A stretch of DNA of 64,000 nt, from assembly GCF_001971705.1 (NCBI RefSeq), contig NZ_CP019327.1:3286001-3350000 (forward strand), given 5' to 3'. Shown piece by piece: positions 8,576 to 17,047 of this stretch. Origin of the DNA: Natronorubrum daqingense (lineage in GTDB: Archaea; Halobacteriota; Halobacteria; Halobacteriales; Natrialbaceae). The notes beneath the pieces are model-generated. The model saw only the letters and a program-made list of their open reading frames with translations. It had not been told where the DNA came from and ran no database searches. Each line of letters begins with the position of its first letter. Positions within the stretch are counted from its first letter, which is position 1. The position numbers and the translations under genes are program-made.

Positions 8576-9154
8576 TCACGCGTCGAGCGCAGCCCACAGC
8601 CACGTCGCGTCGCCCTCGAATTGCTCGAGCAGCGTCCGAACGTCCTCGCGAACGTCGTCGGTGACGGTGACGTGGACCATTCCTTCGTCGGGTTGCCCGT
8701 AGACGACGCTCGCACCTTCGGGTGCCGCGAGAATCGCGGGTAAGGCAACCAGATCTTCCTCGCCGTCGACCAGAATCGTCGTCGGCTCCTCGCGCTCGAG
8801 TCCCTCGAGTAGGGCGTCGACCACGTCCGCTGAAATCTCGGCTGGCGGATTTTCCGCCTCGAGGTGGGTCGCGTCGGTGACGACTTCGCGAATCTCCTCG
8901 TCGACGGTCTGGCGTTTCGTCCGCTCGTCGACGAGTGCGACGTCCGGGTGACGGCCGGCCTGTAGAATGTGGTAGGTGACGACGTCGCCGACGGCGATAA
9001 GCGGTCCCGAAACGTCCTCGAGGAGCACGTCGGCGTCGGTCTCGATGGGACCCATCGGGCCTTTGAGTTCGTGTCGGAGTTCGTCTGGAAGAACCAGTCG
9101 CTGGTCGTCGGCGTCAGCGGCGGCCGACTCCGACGCGTGTTCGTCGCGAGACAC
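8576..9154 (-). CDS. GTP-dependent dephospho-CoA kinase (DUF359 type)
   Basis: This 192-aa protein matches the archaeal DUF359 family, which phosphorylates dephospho-CoA with GTP in the last step of CoA synthesis. Recognisable blocks are LVLPDELRHELKGPMGP, 'GPLIAVGDVVTYHIL', 'PDVALVDERTKRQ' and 'TTILVDGEEDLVALPA' near residue 130-150, plus 'VVYGQPDEGMVHV' near the C-terminus; the last three are the conserved acidic-residue motifs of the family. It is the distal gene of the eIF2-gamma, PIN, rpo7, spt4 operon, starting 6 nt after the spt4 stop. This association of DUF359 with spt4/rpo7 is widespread in archaea and supports the call. Confidence 0.9.
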   Translation of the reverse strand: MSRDEHASESAAADADDQRLVLPDELRHELKGPMGPIETDADVLLEDVSGPLIAVGDVVTYHILQAGRHPDVALVDERTKRQTVDEEIREVVTDATHLEAENPPAEISADVVDALLEGLEREEPTTILVDGEEDLVALPAILAAPEGASVVYGQPDEGMVHVTVTDDVREDVRTLLEQFEGDATWLWAALDA

Positions 9155-9160
9155 GGTTCG

Positions 9161-9358
9161 TTACCGGACCTTGAGCGCGTACGCGCCCGGTTCGGTGACC
9201 TGCATCTCGCTTGCGATCTCGCTATCTTCGGGGTGGGAGATGACGACGTACCCCGCCCAGTCTTCGGTTAGCGACGAGGAGTTACAGGCGTCGCAAGTCT
9301 CGTTATCCGGATCGTTGACCCGGTGACACTCGCGACAGACGAGACGATCCGATGCCAT
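9161..9358 (-). CDS. spt4: Transcription elongation factor Spt4 (RpoE'')
   Basis: This 65-aa zinc protein has two CxxC pairs (LVCRECH and ETCDACN) in its first 30 residues, the zinc site of archaeal Spt4. The rest is a beta-sheet ending in 'MQVTEPGAYALKVR', the typical archaeal Spt4 end. With Spt5 it forms the clamp-bridging elongation factor on RNA polymerase. The ATG at 9358 begins MASDRLVC; a GTG two codons earlier (9364) would overlap the rpo7 stop and is also possible. Its position between rpo7 and the dephospho-CoA kinase gene is the standard archaeal order. Confidence 0.93.
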   Translation of the reverse strand: MASDRLVCRECHRVNDPDNETCDACNSSSLTEDWAGYVVISHPEDSEIASEMQVTEPGAYALKVR

Positions 9359-9360
9359 CG

Positions 9361-9933
9361 TCACTCACCCTCAGCCGTCGCTTCACGCTTTTCGTGTTCT
9401 TCCTCGAGCCAGCCGTGCTTGCCGAGGCCGGGCTGTTTAGCGGTGAGGCCGATCTTCGAGTCACGCGGGTTGCGCTCGTCGATGCTCTTGGTGACGATGC
9501 GTGCGCGAATGGCGTCCTCGACGCCGAGCGTCTGGTTCGACTCGTTCGAGGCGAGTTGTTGGTTCTCGCCGTCGTAGGCGAGGTACTCGTCGCTGATCTG
9601 TGAGACGTGGAGCAAGCCGTCGACGGGGCCGATCCCGACGAATGCACCGAACTCGACGACTTCGACGACGGTACCGTCGACGACCTCTTGCATCTGTGGG
9701 TCGAACGTGACGGCGTCGAAATCAGCTTCGTAGTAGACGCCCGGCTCGTTCGGGAGGACCGTTCCCTCGCCGATATCGTGGACGTTCGTCACCGAGACGA
9801 TGCTGCCCACCTCTTCGTCCATGCGCCCCTCGAGTTTGTCCTGGAGCAGTCGCTTCACGAGGTTCGGCGAGACGTCACCGAGTGCCTCCGGCGGTACTTC
9901 GACCGTGTCTTTCAGTCTGGCCCGTTTGTACAT
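9361..9933 (-). CDS. rpo7: DNA-directed RNA polymerase subunit Rpo7 (RpoE')
   Basis: This 190-aa stalk subunit of archaeal RNA polymerase has an N-terminal tip domain (MYKRARLKDTVEVPPEALG ... LLQDKLEG). A C-terminal S1 RNA-binding domain is seen from about residue 82 (VVDGTVVEVVEFGAFVGIGP, then GLLHVSQISDEYL). The tail after residue 175 is charged (EEEHEKREATAEGE). It pairs with Rpo4 and contacts TFE and nascent RNA. The gene starts right after the stop of the PIN gene and is followed directly by spt4, so the three are one transcription unit. Confidence 0.95.
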   Translation of the reverse strand: MYKRARLKDTVEVPPEALGDVSPNLVKRLLQDKLEGRMDEEVGSIVSVTNVHDIGEGTVLPNEPGVYYEADFDAVTFDPQMQEVVDGTVVEVVEFGAFVGIGPVDGLLHVSQISDEYLAYDGENQQLASNESNQTLGVEDAIRARIVTKSIDERNPRDSKIGLTAKQPGLGKHGWLEEEHEKREATAEGE

Positions 9934-10326
9934 CTATGGTTGAGTGATCGCTAGCTTGTTTCTCCCGCGTAATGCAATTACCGGTACACACTCCTCGAGC
10001 ACCCGGTCGCACAGCGGGCGATCGTTCGTGACGACGTACTCGACGCCACCCTCGCGGGCGAGTTCGACCAGCGCGTCGTCGGCGTACGATTCTTCCGTGT
10101 CGACGATGAGACAGCGTTCGGTCGCCAGGTCGTGGCCGACGTTCGCCGCTGTCCCTTCGGTTCCGCCCTTCTCGGCGAGTCGACGGAGTTCTTCGACGAC
10201 GGCCTGTGGTGTCGTCGGCTCGTATGCGTCGACCAGCCGATCGAGTTCGTCGAACAGCCGCACGTCCAATTCGACCGGCATCATGAGCGCACTCGTATCG
10301 AGTGCCACTCGCGTCGGCGTGCTCAT
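9934..10326 (-). CDS. PIN-domain protein, FCF1/UTP24-like
   Basis: This 130-aa PIN domain opens with MSTPTRVALDTSALMMPVE, whose Asp is the first metal ligand. A middle acidic position (VVEELRRLAEKG), a further one in 'ESYADDALVELAREGG' and the final 'YVVTNDRPLCDRVLE' (TND) follow, so the catalytic set looks complete. In archaea the single-domain PIN protein encoded between eIF2-gamma and rpo7 belongs to the group related to eukaryotic FCF1/UTP23, linked to rRNA processing, rather than to VapC toxins. No antitoxin gene is next to it. Its stop abuts the rpo7 start, and it lies 22 nt after the eIF2-gamma stop. The RNA target is inferred. Confidence 0.85.
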   Translation of the reverse strand: MSTPTRVALDTSALMMPVELDVRLFDELDRLVDAYEPTTPQAVVEELRRLAEKGGTEGTAANVGHDLATERCLIVDTEESYADDALVELAREGGVEYVVTNDRPLCDRVLEECVPVIALRGRNKLAITQP

Positions 10327-10348
10327 TCGTCGTGTTCCGTTGCGTTCG

Positions 10349-11581
10349 TTATTCGACGAGCGTTCCGAGTCCGATCAGTCGCCAGCGCGCACCGATCCGG
10401 CGGTTGATCGCGATCTTCGCTCCCGGTTCGGCGGCGACGGGTCGTTTGAGGTTAACCTCGCACTCGCCCTCGCGGGCGCTCGTGACCGCGCCGACGGTCG
10501 TTGCCGTGCCGACGGTCATCATCAGTGGCTCACCGGTCGAAATCTCGTCGACCGTTTCGCCGCTTTCGGCACCGACCACACGGTCTAGTAGGTCGACTTC
10601 CATCGTAAAGCCCTGCCAGGTCGGTGGCAGCGATCCGGGTGGACCGGCCAGTTGGCCGGCCAGCGCGTCGCCTTTCGTGAACGACGGATCGAGGCCGGTT
10701 CCGACACCGAGCAAGCCACCCGGCGTGGCCGAATCCACCGATTCGCCACCTGCTTGCAGCGAGCGAATCGTCGTCTCGATCGACACGTATTCGGATTGGC
10801 CGCCCTCCTCGACCTCGCGTCCGGGTTTGATCTCGAGGGCGTCGCCTTCCTCGAGTTCGCCGTGTATCAGGCTGCCACCGAGGACGCCGCCGCTGAGGTT
10901 CTCGTGGGTCGTCCCCGGCTTGTTGATGTCGAAACTCCGGGCGACGTGCATTCGCGGATCGTCGTCGGGGTCTCGATCCGGGGTGGGAATCTCCTCTTCG
11001 ATCGCCTGAATGAGCAGATCGAGGTTGACCTCCTGTCCCGCGGAGACGGGGACGACGGGGGCGTCTTCGGCGACGGTCCCCTCGACGAACTCCTGAATCT
11101 GTTCGTAGTTGTCTCGCGCCGTCTCGGGGTCGACGAGGTCGACCTTGTTCTGGGCGATGACGATGTTGTCGATCCCGATGATATCGAGTGCCATCAGGTG
11201 TTCTTCGGTCTGGGGCTGTGGGACGGATTCGCTCGCGCTGACGACCAACACGGCGCCGTCCATCAGTGAGGCACCAGAGAGCATCGTCGCCATCAGGGTC
11301 TCGTGACCCGGGGCGTCGACGAACGACACGGTCCGAAGCGGCTCGCTTTCGGAGCCGTCCGGACACTCCTCCTCGACGGTGTAACATTCGGGTTCCTCGA
11401 GTCCATCGCAGTGACGGAACGTCGCGTCGGCGTAGCCAAGACGAATGGAGATACCGCGTTTCATCTCCTCTGAGTGCTGATCTGTCCACGATCCGCTGAG
11501 CGCTTGCACCAGCGTCGTCTTGCCGTGGTCGACGTGACCGACGAGCCCGATGTTCACCTCCGGTTGTTGAGTTCCTGCCAT
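10349..11581 (-). CDS. eif2g: Translation initiation factor aIF2 subunit gamma
   Basis: This 410-aa GTPase carries G1 GHVDHGKT (about residue 14-21) and the switch I region with the methionine-rich '[15 protein letters not shown]'. A cysteine knuckle ([16 protein letters not shown]) follows, then G3 DAPGHE and G4 AQNKVDLV, and after them the two beta-barrel domains ending in '[17 protein letters not shown]'. It brings initiator tRNA to the small ribosomal subunit. The ATG at 11581 ([20 protein letters not shown]) is the family start; the open frame upstream is not conserved-looking. The gene heads the operon with the PIN, rpo7, spt4 and dephospho-CoA kinase genes. A TATA-like box (tttatcaat on the minus strand, about 11620-11628) lies about 40 nt upstream. 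Confidence 0.97.
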   Translation of the reverse strand: MAGTQQPEVNIGLVGHVDHGKTTLVQALSGSWTDQHSEEMKRGISIRLGYADATFRHCDGLEEPECYTVEEECPDGSESEPLRTVSFVDAPGHETLMATMLSGASLMDGAVLVVSASESVPQPQTEEHLMALDIIGIDNIVIAQNKVDLVDPETARDNYEQIQEFVEGTVAEDAPVVPVSAGQEVNLDLLIQAIEEEIPTPDRDPDDDPRMHVARSFDINKPGTTHENLSGGVLGGSLIHGELEEGDALEIKPGREVEEGGQSEYVSIETTIRSLQAGGESVDSATPGGLLGVGTGLDPSFTKGDALAGQLAGPPGSLPPTWQGFTMEVDLLDRVVGAESGETVDEISTGEPLMMTVGTATTVGAVTSAREGECEVNLKRPVAAEPGAKIAINRRIGARWRLIGLGTLVE

Positions 11582-11840
11582 AAGACGGTGAGTAATCTTA
11601 GGTAAAGCTTCCGCCGTGCGATTGATAAACCTACTGTTCTGGGGGCGATTTGGCGACCGTCTCCGCGCTGTTTCTTTGTTTGTCAGGAGCGCCGATATCG
11701 TTCGGTGATAATTCGTACGGACTGCTGTCCCTGTATACCGGTGCAACCGCAACCCGTCTGCAGTTGGACCGGGACTGACTGACAGCAGACCGTGTCACTC
11801 GTGACGAGTGGGCACGAGTGCGTCGGTCGACGTCACCGGC

Positions 11841-12068
11841 TTACCGACGTTCCTCGAGATCGACGAACGCTGTTCGATCTGCCGACAACCAGTGAGTGAG
11901 TTTCGCCTCGGCGGAACACTCACTCGGTGTAATCGTGCATCGGTCGGCTAGATTCCGGTACTGAACGACGAGACACTCGAGGTCGACTTCCCGTTCAGGG
12001 GTGTCCGTCAGGTCCGAGACGTGCTGTTGGTCCGTCGTTTCGTCGTCTTCGTGTGGCGTCTGACTCAT
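11841..12068 (-). CDS. Small hypothetical protein, DUF7511-like
   Basis: This 75-aa acidic protein has the pattern 'LVVQYRNLADRCTITPSE' followed by 'LTHWLSADRTAFVDLEERR'. I recognise this as a small protein common downstream of various haloarchaeal genes, probably the DUF7511 group, with no assigned function. The gene lies 7 nt downstream of the phoU stop on the same strand, so it could be the last gene of the pst operon or have its own promoter. No motif suggests a catalytic role. Confidence 0.7.
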   Translation of the reverse strand: MSQTPHEDDETTDQQHVSDLTDTPEREVDLECLVVQYRNLADRCTITPSECSAEAKLTHWLSADRTAFVDLEERR

Positions 12069-12075
12069 GCGCTTC

Positions 12076-12759
12076 TCAGTAGATGAGGTCGTCGTCGTTT
12101 TCGACCATGTACAGCGTCCGCGCCGCGATGTTTACCGCGTGGTCACCGACGCGTTCTACGTCCCGTATCGTCAGGAGCATTCGCCAGACGTCCTCGAGGA
12201 GCGCGTCTTCGTCGACGCGCTCGGTTTCGGCGGCCGCAGTCTCGACGTCGATGAGGCTCCGGACGACGACCTCGCTCGCGTTCGCACAGAGGGTGTCGAT
12301 CTCGTCGTCGGTCGCGGCGATGTCGTGGGCCGTCGCCGCGTCGTCGGCCTCGTAGCCCGCCATTGCCATCTCGACCATCTCGACGGTCCGCTCGCCGATG
12401 TAACCGACGTCGACGTCGCCGTAGCGGTCCCGTTCGGCCCGCTGGGTGTACTCGGCGAGGTTCACCGCGAGGTCGGCGATTCGCTCGAGGTCGGTGATGA
12501 TCTTGAACGAGGCGGCGATGAACCGTAGATCGCCTGCAACGGGCTGTTGCAGGGCGAGCAGGTCGACACACTGCTGTTCTATCTCGAGATACCGTTCGTT
12601 TATCTCGTGATCGCCGGTGATGACTGCCTCGGCGAGACCGTCGTCTTTCGTCTCGAGAGCTTCGAGCGCCTGCTTGAGCCGATGACAGACGAGGTCGCTC
12701 ATCTCGAGGACGAGTTCGCGCAGTTCCGTCAGTTCCTGTTGGTATTCGGTGCGTGCCAT
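12076..12759 (-). CDS. phoU: Phosphate signalling regulator PhoU
   Basis: This 227-aa all-helical protein has two PhoU repeats. The first has the typical E-rich metal-binding helices ending in 'ALEALETKDDGLAEAVITGDHEINERYLEIE'-like spacing (read in two pieces: DDGLAEAVITGDHEINER and YLEIEQQC). The second contains 'DDEIDTLCANASEVVV' and ends with 'RDVERVGDHAVNIAARTLYM', the family signature. PhoU restrains phosphate uptake by the PstSCAB transporter. The gene starts 3 nt after pstB and is the fifth gene of the pst operon. A second PhoU-domain protein with an AbrB-like DNA-binding domain is encoded divergently at 17048-18046. Confidence 0.95.
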   Translation of the reverse strand: MARTEYQQELTELRELVLEMSDLVCHRLKQALEALETKDDGLAEAVITGDHEINERYLEIEQQCVDLLALQQPVAGDLRFIAASFKIITDLERIADLAVNLAEYTQRAERDRYGDVDVGYIGERTVEMVEMAMAGYEADDAATAHDIAATDDEIDTLCANASEVVVRSLIDVETAAAETERVDEDALLEDVWRMLLTIRDVERVGDHAVNIAARTLYMVENDDDLIY

Positions 12760-12762
12760 GAG

Positions 12763-13590
12763 TTACCCAAATTTTCCGGTGATGTAGTCTTCGACGCGGT
12801 CGTGTTCTGGGTCCGCAAAGATTTTCGCCGTCTCGTCGTACTCGACGAGTTCGCCGCCTGTGAGGAAGACGGCGGTTTTGTCGGAGATGCGGGCCGCCTG
12901 TTGCATGTTGTGCGTGACGATAATGACCGTGTACTCGCGGGCGAGATCGGCGATCAAGTCCTCGATTTTCGAGGCCGCGACGGGATCGAGCGCCGATGTC
13001 GGCTCGTCCATGAGGAGGACTTCGGGATCGGGGGCGATCGCGCGAGCGATACAGAGTCGCTGTTGTTGGCCACCCGAGAGGTCGAGCCCGCTCGAGTCGA
13101 GTTGGTCGCTCACCTCCTCCCAGAGGGCGGCGCTGCGCAGCGCCTCCTCGACGCGCTCGTCGACGTTCTCTGTTATTCCTTGAACCTTCAGCCCGTAGGC
13201 GACGTTCTCTCGAATCGACTTCGGGAACGGGTTCGGCTTCTGGAACACCTGGCCGATCTTCCGGCGCAGGGCGACGGGATCGACGTCATCGTCGTAGATG
13301 TTTTTCTCTTGGAACGTGAGTTCGCCGTCGACCCGGCAGACATCGATCTGGTCGTTCATCCGGTTGATCGAGCGGAGGAACGTGGACTTTCCACAGCCCG
13401 ATGGACCGATGATCGCGGTCACCTTTCGCTCGGGGATTTCGATCGTGACGTCCTCGAGTGCCTGGTCTTCGCCGTAGTAGACGTCGAGCCCGTTGGCTCG
13501 GAGAACCGTTTCGTCCGGCATGTCCGTGCGGGCCGTTTCCGTCGTCGATACCTCGGTCGTAATCAGTGAGCCTGTTTCGGTTCGTGTCAT
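12763..13590 (-). CDS. pstB: Phosphate ABC transporter ATP-binding protein PstB
   Basis: This 275-aa ABC ATPase has Walker [10 protein letters not shown] (about residue 62-70), the PstB-typical RSINRMNDQ that follows, the signature [15 protein letters not shown] and Walker [14 protein letters not shown]. It powers phosphate import through PstC and PstA. The start at 13590 yields about 24 extra residues before '[19 protein letters not shown]'; an internal ATG at 13521 would give a more standard length, so the start is uncertain. The gene starts 1 nt after the pstA stop and is followed closely by phoU. Confidence 0.96.
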   Translation of the reverse strand: MTRTETGSLITTEVSTTETARTDMPDETVLRANGLDVYYGEDQALEDVTIEIPERKVTAIIGPSGCGKSTFLRSINRMNDQIDVCRVDGELTFQEKNIYDDDVDPVALRRKIGQVFQKPNPFPKSIRENVAYGLKVQGITENVDERVEEALRSAALWEEVSDQLDSSGLDLSGGQQQRLCIARAIAPDPEVLLMDEPTSALDPVAASKIEDLIADLAREYTVIIVTHNMQQAARISDKTAVFLTGGELVEYDETAKIFADPEHDRVEDYITGKFG

Positions 13591-13591
13591 G

Positions 13592-14509
13592 TCAGTAGTC
13601 CCGTTCGTACCTGTTGCGCACGTAGAAGGCGACGCCGTACATCCCGATGAGGGTCGTCAGGAGGACCGCAATCCCCATCGCAGCGAGGTACTGCAACCCC
13701 TGCTCGGGGAGAAACGCCCATTGGTAGATCTGTGTCGGCATCGCGCCGAACCGATCGAGCGGGCCGGGCACGTGTCTGATTCCCCAGATGGTGCCGACCA
13801 TGAGCAGCGGTGCGGTCTCACCGATGGCACGCGCCAGCGCGAGAATCGTTCCGGTAACGATACCGGGCATCGCTGAGGGAAGAACGACTCCCCAAACCGT
13901 CTGCCACTGCGTCGCGCCGGTCGCCAGCGAGCCGTTCCTGACGCCGTCGGGCACCGCCCGCAGCGCCTCCTGGCTCGAGACGATGATGATCGGCGTCACC
14001 AAAAGCGCGAGTGCGAGCGCGCCGGCGAGCAAGATGGGTCCCATCCGCAACGCGTTGACGAAGACGCCGAGTGCCAGCAGGCCGTAGACGACCGACGGCA
14101 CGCCGGCGAGGTTCGTCAGGTTCGCTTCGATGAGCCGGGTCGTTCGGGTGTCGGGCGCGTACTCCTCGAGGTAGACGGCCGTCCCGACGCCGAGGAAAAA
14201 GGAGAACACCAGTGTGAACACGAGCAGCCAGAGCGAGCCGACGATCGCTCCCAGGAAGCCAGCCTGGGTCCACTCGTTCGAGTACATTTGGGTGAGGAAC
14301 TGTGCTGGATTGATTTCGAAGACGACGATCCCGATCGAAACGTCGAGGATCACGTCGGCGATCAGGATCGCCAGGACGATCACACCGAACAGCGAGGCCC
14401 CGAAGAGGGTGGCGTGGAAGAGTCGGTCGCGTCGCTTCACCCAGGTGAGGTCGACGTCACTCGCCCAGTTCCGGGCGCCGGCTCCGTCCGAATCCGTTTC
14501 GGTACTCAT
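13592..14509 (-). CDS. pstA: Phosphate ABC transporter permease PstA
   Basis: This 305-aa inner-membrane permease has about six hydrophobic helices. Its EAA-like loop contains '[23 protein letters not shown]' (read as [13 protein letters not shown] and [13 protein letters not shown]), the cytoplasmic coupling site for PstB. Other hallmarks are '[16 protein letters not shown]' and '[16 protein letters not shown]', both typical of PstA. The N-terminal 35 residues are polar. The gene overlaps the pstC stop by 4 nt, indicating translational coupling. Confidence 0.95.
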   Translation of the reverse strand: MSTETDSDGAGARNWASDVDLTWVKRRDRLFHATLFGASLFGVIVLAILIADVILDVSIGIVVFEINPAQFLTQMYSNEWTQAGFLGAIVGSLWLLVFTLVFSFFLGVGTAVYLEEYAPDTRTTRLIEANLTNLAGVPSVVYGLLALGVFVNALRMGPILLAGALALALLVTPIIIVSSQEALRAVPDGVRNGSLATGATQWQTVWGVVLPSAMPGIVTGTILALARAIGETAPLLMVGTIWGIRHVPGPLDRFGAMPTQIYQWAFLPEQGLQYLAAMGIAVLLTTLIGMYGVAFYVRNRYERDY

Positions 14510-15516
14510 CGGTACACCTCCCGGTAGCTGCGCTTGATATAGTCGTTCACCAAGTTCGCGGCCAGCGTCATGACGAACAGCGCGAGGCCGACCGCGTACA
14601 GGCTCTGGTACTCGATCGAGCCGACGAGCATCGTCGACCGCGTCGAGTCGACCATGTACGCCGTCATCGTCTGAATCTCCGCGAAGGGGTTCGCGGTCAG
14701 GTTTGGCGAGACGCCCGCGGCCAGAACGACGGCCATGGTCTCGCCGATTGCCCGCGAGACGGCGAGGATGTACGACGCCATCATTCCGGAGATCGAGGCC
14801 GGTAAGACGACGCTCGTCGACACCGAGTACTTCGACGCACCGAGCGCATATGCGCCGTTACGGAGATTGTCGGGAACCGACGACATCGCGTCCTCGGAGA
14901 TCGACGCCACCATCGGGATCGTCATCACGCCGACAACGATCGCCCCCGAGAGCGCGCTGAACCGCCCGACGTCGTGGCCCAACAGTGAACCGAGCGGTCC
15001 GACGACGTTCGGGGTGATGAACGTCAGCGCGAAGAACCCGTAGACGATCGTCGGTACACCCGCGAGCACCTCGAGCGTTGGCTTGAGGTATTTTCGGGTT
15101 CGGGGTCGAGCGTACTCGGCGAGATAGAGCGCGGTCGCGGTTCCGATCGGGATCGAGATGAACGCCGCGCCGACGGTAACGAGCAACGTGCCGGCGATCA
15201 GCGGCAGGATACCGAAGCGCGGATCGTCTGCGTGCGACGGTCGCCAGGCGGTGTCGGTCAGGAACTCGGTGATAGCGACGCGCTGTTCAGGCACGAGTCG
15301 GAACTCGGTGACGAGTCCCACGATCCACTCGTGAAAGCGCACGTCGTAGAAGAAATTGAACGTGTTATCGAACAGAACGGCGAAAATCGCCACCGTTGTC
15401 AGTACAGTGATGCTCGTACAGCCGAACAGAAGCCGGCGGATCCGACGGTCACGACGCTGGTCGGCGTCGGCCCCGTCGCCGGAGATTCCCGGACCTGGGT
15501 CTGTTTCTGTACTCAT
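14506..15516 (-). CDS. pstC: Phosphate ABC transporter permease PstC
   Basis: This 336-aa permease has an N-terminal polar stretch, a first transmembrane helix at about residues 30-48 and a large extracytoplasmic loop (FNFFYDVRFHEWIVG onward). Five further helices carry the PstC marks 'LEVLAGVPTIVYGFFAL', 'DAMSSVPDNLRNGAYALG' (coupling loop) and 'VSRAIGETMAVVLAAG'. With PstA it forms the channel for phosphate. The start at 15516 lies 14 nt after the pstS stop, and its end overlaps pstA. Confidence 0.95.
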   Translation of the reverse strand: MSTETDPGPGISGDGADADQRRDRRIRRLLFGCTSITVLTTVAIFAVLFDNTFNFFYDVRFHEWIVGLVTEFRLVPEQRVAITEFLTDTAWRPSHADDPRFGILPLIAGTLLVTVGAAFISIPIGTATALYLAEYARPRTRKYLKPTLEVLAGVPTIVYGFFALTFITPNVVGPLGSLLGHDVGRFSALSGAIVVGVMTIPMVASISEDAMSSVPDNLRNGAYALGASKYSVSTSVVLPASISGMMASYILAVSRAIGETMAVVLAAGVSPNLTANPFAEIQTMTAYMVDSTRSTMLVGSIEYQSLYAVGLALFVMTLAANLVNDYIKRSYREVYR

Positions 15517-15530
15517 TCTGTATCAGCGCT

Positions 15531-16607
15531 TTACTCGTCTTCGTTGTCTTCGTCCTCGTCAACCTCGAACTCGTCCTCACCGGGTTCGCCGCCGAGGTCC
15601 TCGAAGTAGCCGACGCCACCCCACCCCAGGGCGTACTGGTTGTCCGCGACGCCCTCCATGATCGAGTCAGTGTGCGTGTGCGGGCTGTAGTCTGTCCGAA
15701 TGGAACCGACCTCGCCGTTGATGTGCTCGGTGAAGTAATCGAACGTCCCCGAGTCGTCGTCGCGACCCCACAGTTCGATTTCGTCGTCGGGGTAGTCGTC
15801 GTCGATGTCGTTCCAGTGTGTGACATCGGAGTCGTACTCCCAGATCGCCATCAGGTCCTCGAGCGAAATTTCCTCGAGCCAGTCGTTTTCCGCGTGTTTG
15901 ACGACCGAGAGGCCGTCCCAGCCGATCTCGTAGTGGCTGTACTCGACGCCGTTTTCCTCGGCAATCTCCGCCTCTTCGTCGAAGATTTCGCGGCTCGCGC
16001 TTTGGACGTCCGAGTCGCCCTCGGCGAACGCCTCGAAGCCCGCACCGGTCCCCTCAGGATCGACGTAGACGGCCGCGCCGGGGTAGTCGTCCTCGAAGGA
16101 CTCGCCTGCCGCGTCCGTGACCGGAGCGACGGTGTTCGAGCCCGAACAGTCGATCTCGTCGTCGACCGCGTCCGGGTCGGGATCGATTCCAAGGTCGTCG
16201 AGCACGTCGTCGAAGTTCGCCACATTTTCCTCGCGAACCTCGTCCGTCGCCGCGTAGTAGCCGGTCTGGCGAGCGAAGTCGTGTTGTCCGTCGAAGTAGT
16301 GTTGGACGTACGACGCGAGCGTATCCGGCTTCTCCTCGAGGCTCGCGTGGTTGACGTAGATGAACAGCGGTCGCGTCAGCGGGGAGTAGACCCCGCTCTC
16401 GATGTTCTCCTGGGTTGGATGGTAGTACTCACCGTCTTCGTCGCTCTCGACGGCGACCGTCGAGATCGCCGCGTCGGTTTCGGCTTGCCCCTCGAGGAAA
16501 TCTGTACACCCGGCGAGCGCTGTGACCCCCACAGCGCCGGTGCCAGTCAGGAACTTCCGCCTCGATGCAACCCCCGTTCGACCGGTTTCGGACGTGTTGT
16601 CCGTCAT
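15531..16607 (-). CDS. pstS: Phosphate-binding lipoprotein PstS
   Basis: This 358-aa substrate-binding protein has a Tat-type lipoprotein leader. A twin arginine sits in VASRRKFLTG, the hydrophobic stretch is GAVGVTALAGC, and the lipobox Cys at about residue 34 would be the lipid anchor on the cell surface. The mature part has the PstS phosphate-site pattern 'CSGSNTVAPVTDAAGESF' and 'GDSDVQSASREIFDEE'. It is highly acidic, ending in a run of Asp and Glu. The start is the ATG at 16607; the codon just before is a GTG. A TATA-like box (16631-16636) sits about 25 nt upstream. It is the first gene of pstSCAB-phoU. Confidence 0.95.
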   Translation of the reverse strand: MTDNTSETGRTGVASRRKFLTGTGAVGVTALAGCTDFLEGQAETDAAISTVAVESDEDGEYYHPTQENIESGVYSPLTRPLFIYVNHASLEEKPDTLASYVQHYFDGQHDFARQTGYYAATDEVREENVANFDDVLDDLGIDPDPDAVDDEIDCSGSNTVAPVTDAAGESFEDDYPGAAVYVDPEGTGAGFEAFAEGDSDVQSASREIFDEEAEIAEENGVEYSHYEIGWDGLSVVKHAENDWLEEISLEDLMAIWEYDSDVTHWNDIDDDYPDDEIELWGRDDDSGTFDYFTEHINGEVGSIRTDYSPHTHTDSIMEGVADNQYALGWGGVGYFEDLGGEPGEDEFEVDEDEDNEDE

Positions 16608-16669
16608 CACCTGATCGGTTGGCGAGAGTGTATAAAGAGGATGCTAATATCTATATATCTTCTCACGTG

Positions 16670-16691
16670 GATACATATACCGATGTGTATC
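16670..16691. promoter_or_regulatory. 22-bp imperfect palindrome upstream of pstS
   Basis: The outer arms are GATACATA and TGTGTATC, differing at one position from perfect dyad symmetry. It starts about 60 nt upstream of the pstS ATG and about 35 nt upstream of its TATA-like box, a usual place for an archaeal activator site. The divergent AbrB-PhoU protein is the obvious candidate binder, but this is inferred from position only. Confidence 0.4.
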
Positions 16692-17009
16692 AGACAATAG
16701 GTCTCTGTACCAATTACTTCAATTTGGCACGGACGTTCCAGGCACCATTTATGGCCCACAACGCGTCTTGTGACGGCGTTTTGCTGGTTTCACCACGCCC
16801 GGATAAAACGGAATTGTGATTCGAAATTGCGGCGGATGCCGCTGTTTTCGTGGCGACAACCCGTTACTCTGGTTTCGAGGATAGGAATATATAGTTCTCT
16901 GTACGACTCCTGTTCGGTATGCATATTGAGTGGTATCTGTGTGTCGTATGTCCTCGTGAATAGGGGAATAAGTCGGTATATTGGTGCAATCCGAGAATCT
17001 CTATAGATC

Positions 17010-17031
17010 GGGAGTAATTTATAGTCCTCCC
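17010..17031 (+). promoter_or_regulatory. TATA-containing inverted repeat before the AbrB-PhoU gene
   Basis: A perfect 5-bp inverted repeat, GGGAG (17010-17014) and CTCCC (17027-17031), encloses the AT-rich taatttatag. It ends 17 nt before the ATG at 17048, so the TATA box is about 27 nt from the start. A protein bound to the repeat would cover the TATA box, so this may be an autoregulatory site. Confidence 0.4.
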
Positions 17032-17047
17032 GTAGAACGAACGTCGT

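Larger units (their letters stand above)
16608..17047. promoter_or_regulatory. Divergent control region between pstS and the AbrB-PhoU gene
   Basis: This 440-bp AT-rich stretch holds no convincing gene. It has the pstS TATA-like box (tataaa on the plus strand, 16631-16636), the run ctaatatctatatatct (16644-16660) and a 22-bp imperfect palindrome at 16670-16691. That palindrome has arms GATACATA and TGTGTATC. At the other end lies the promoter of the divergent regulator gene (see 17010-17031). The location between a phosphate-transport operon and a PhoU-type regulator makes it the likely site of phosphate-dependent control; the motif roles are inference. Confidence 0.55.

Noticed and set aside
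9934-10326. VapC-type toxin
   Set aside because: PIN domain is present, but it sits in the conserved eIF2-gamma/rpo7 operon with no antitoxin gene, so an rRNA-processing role is likelier.
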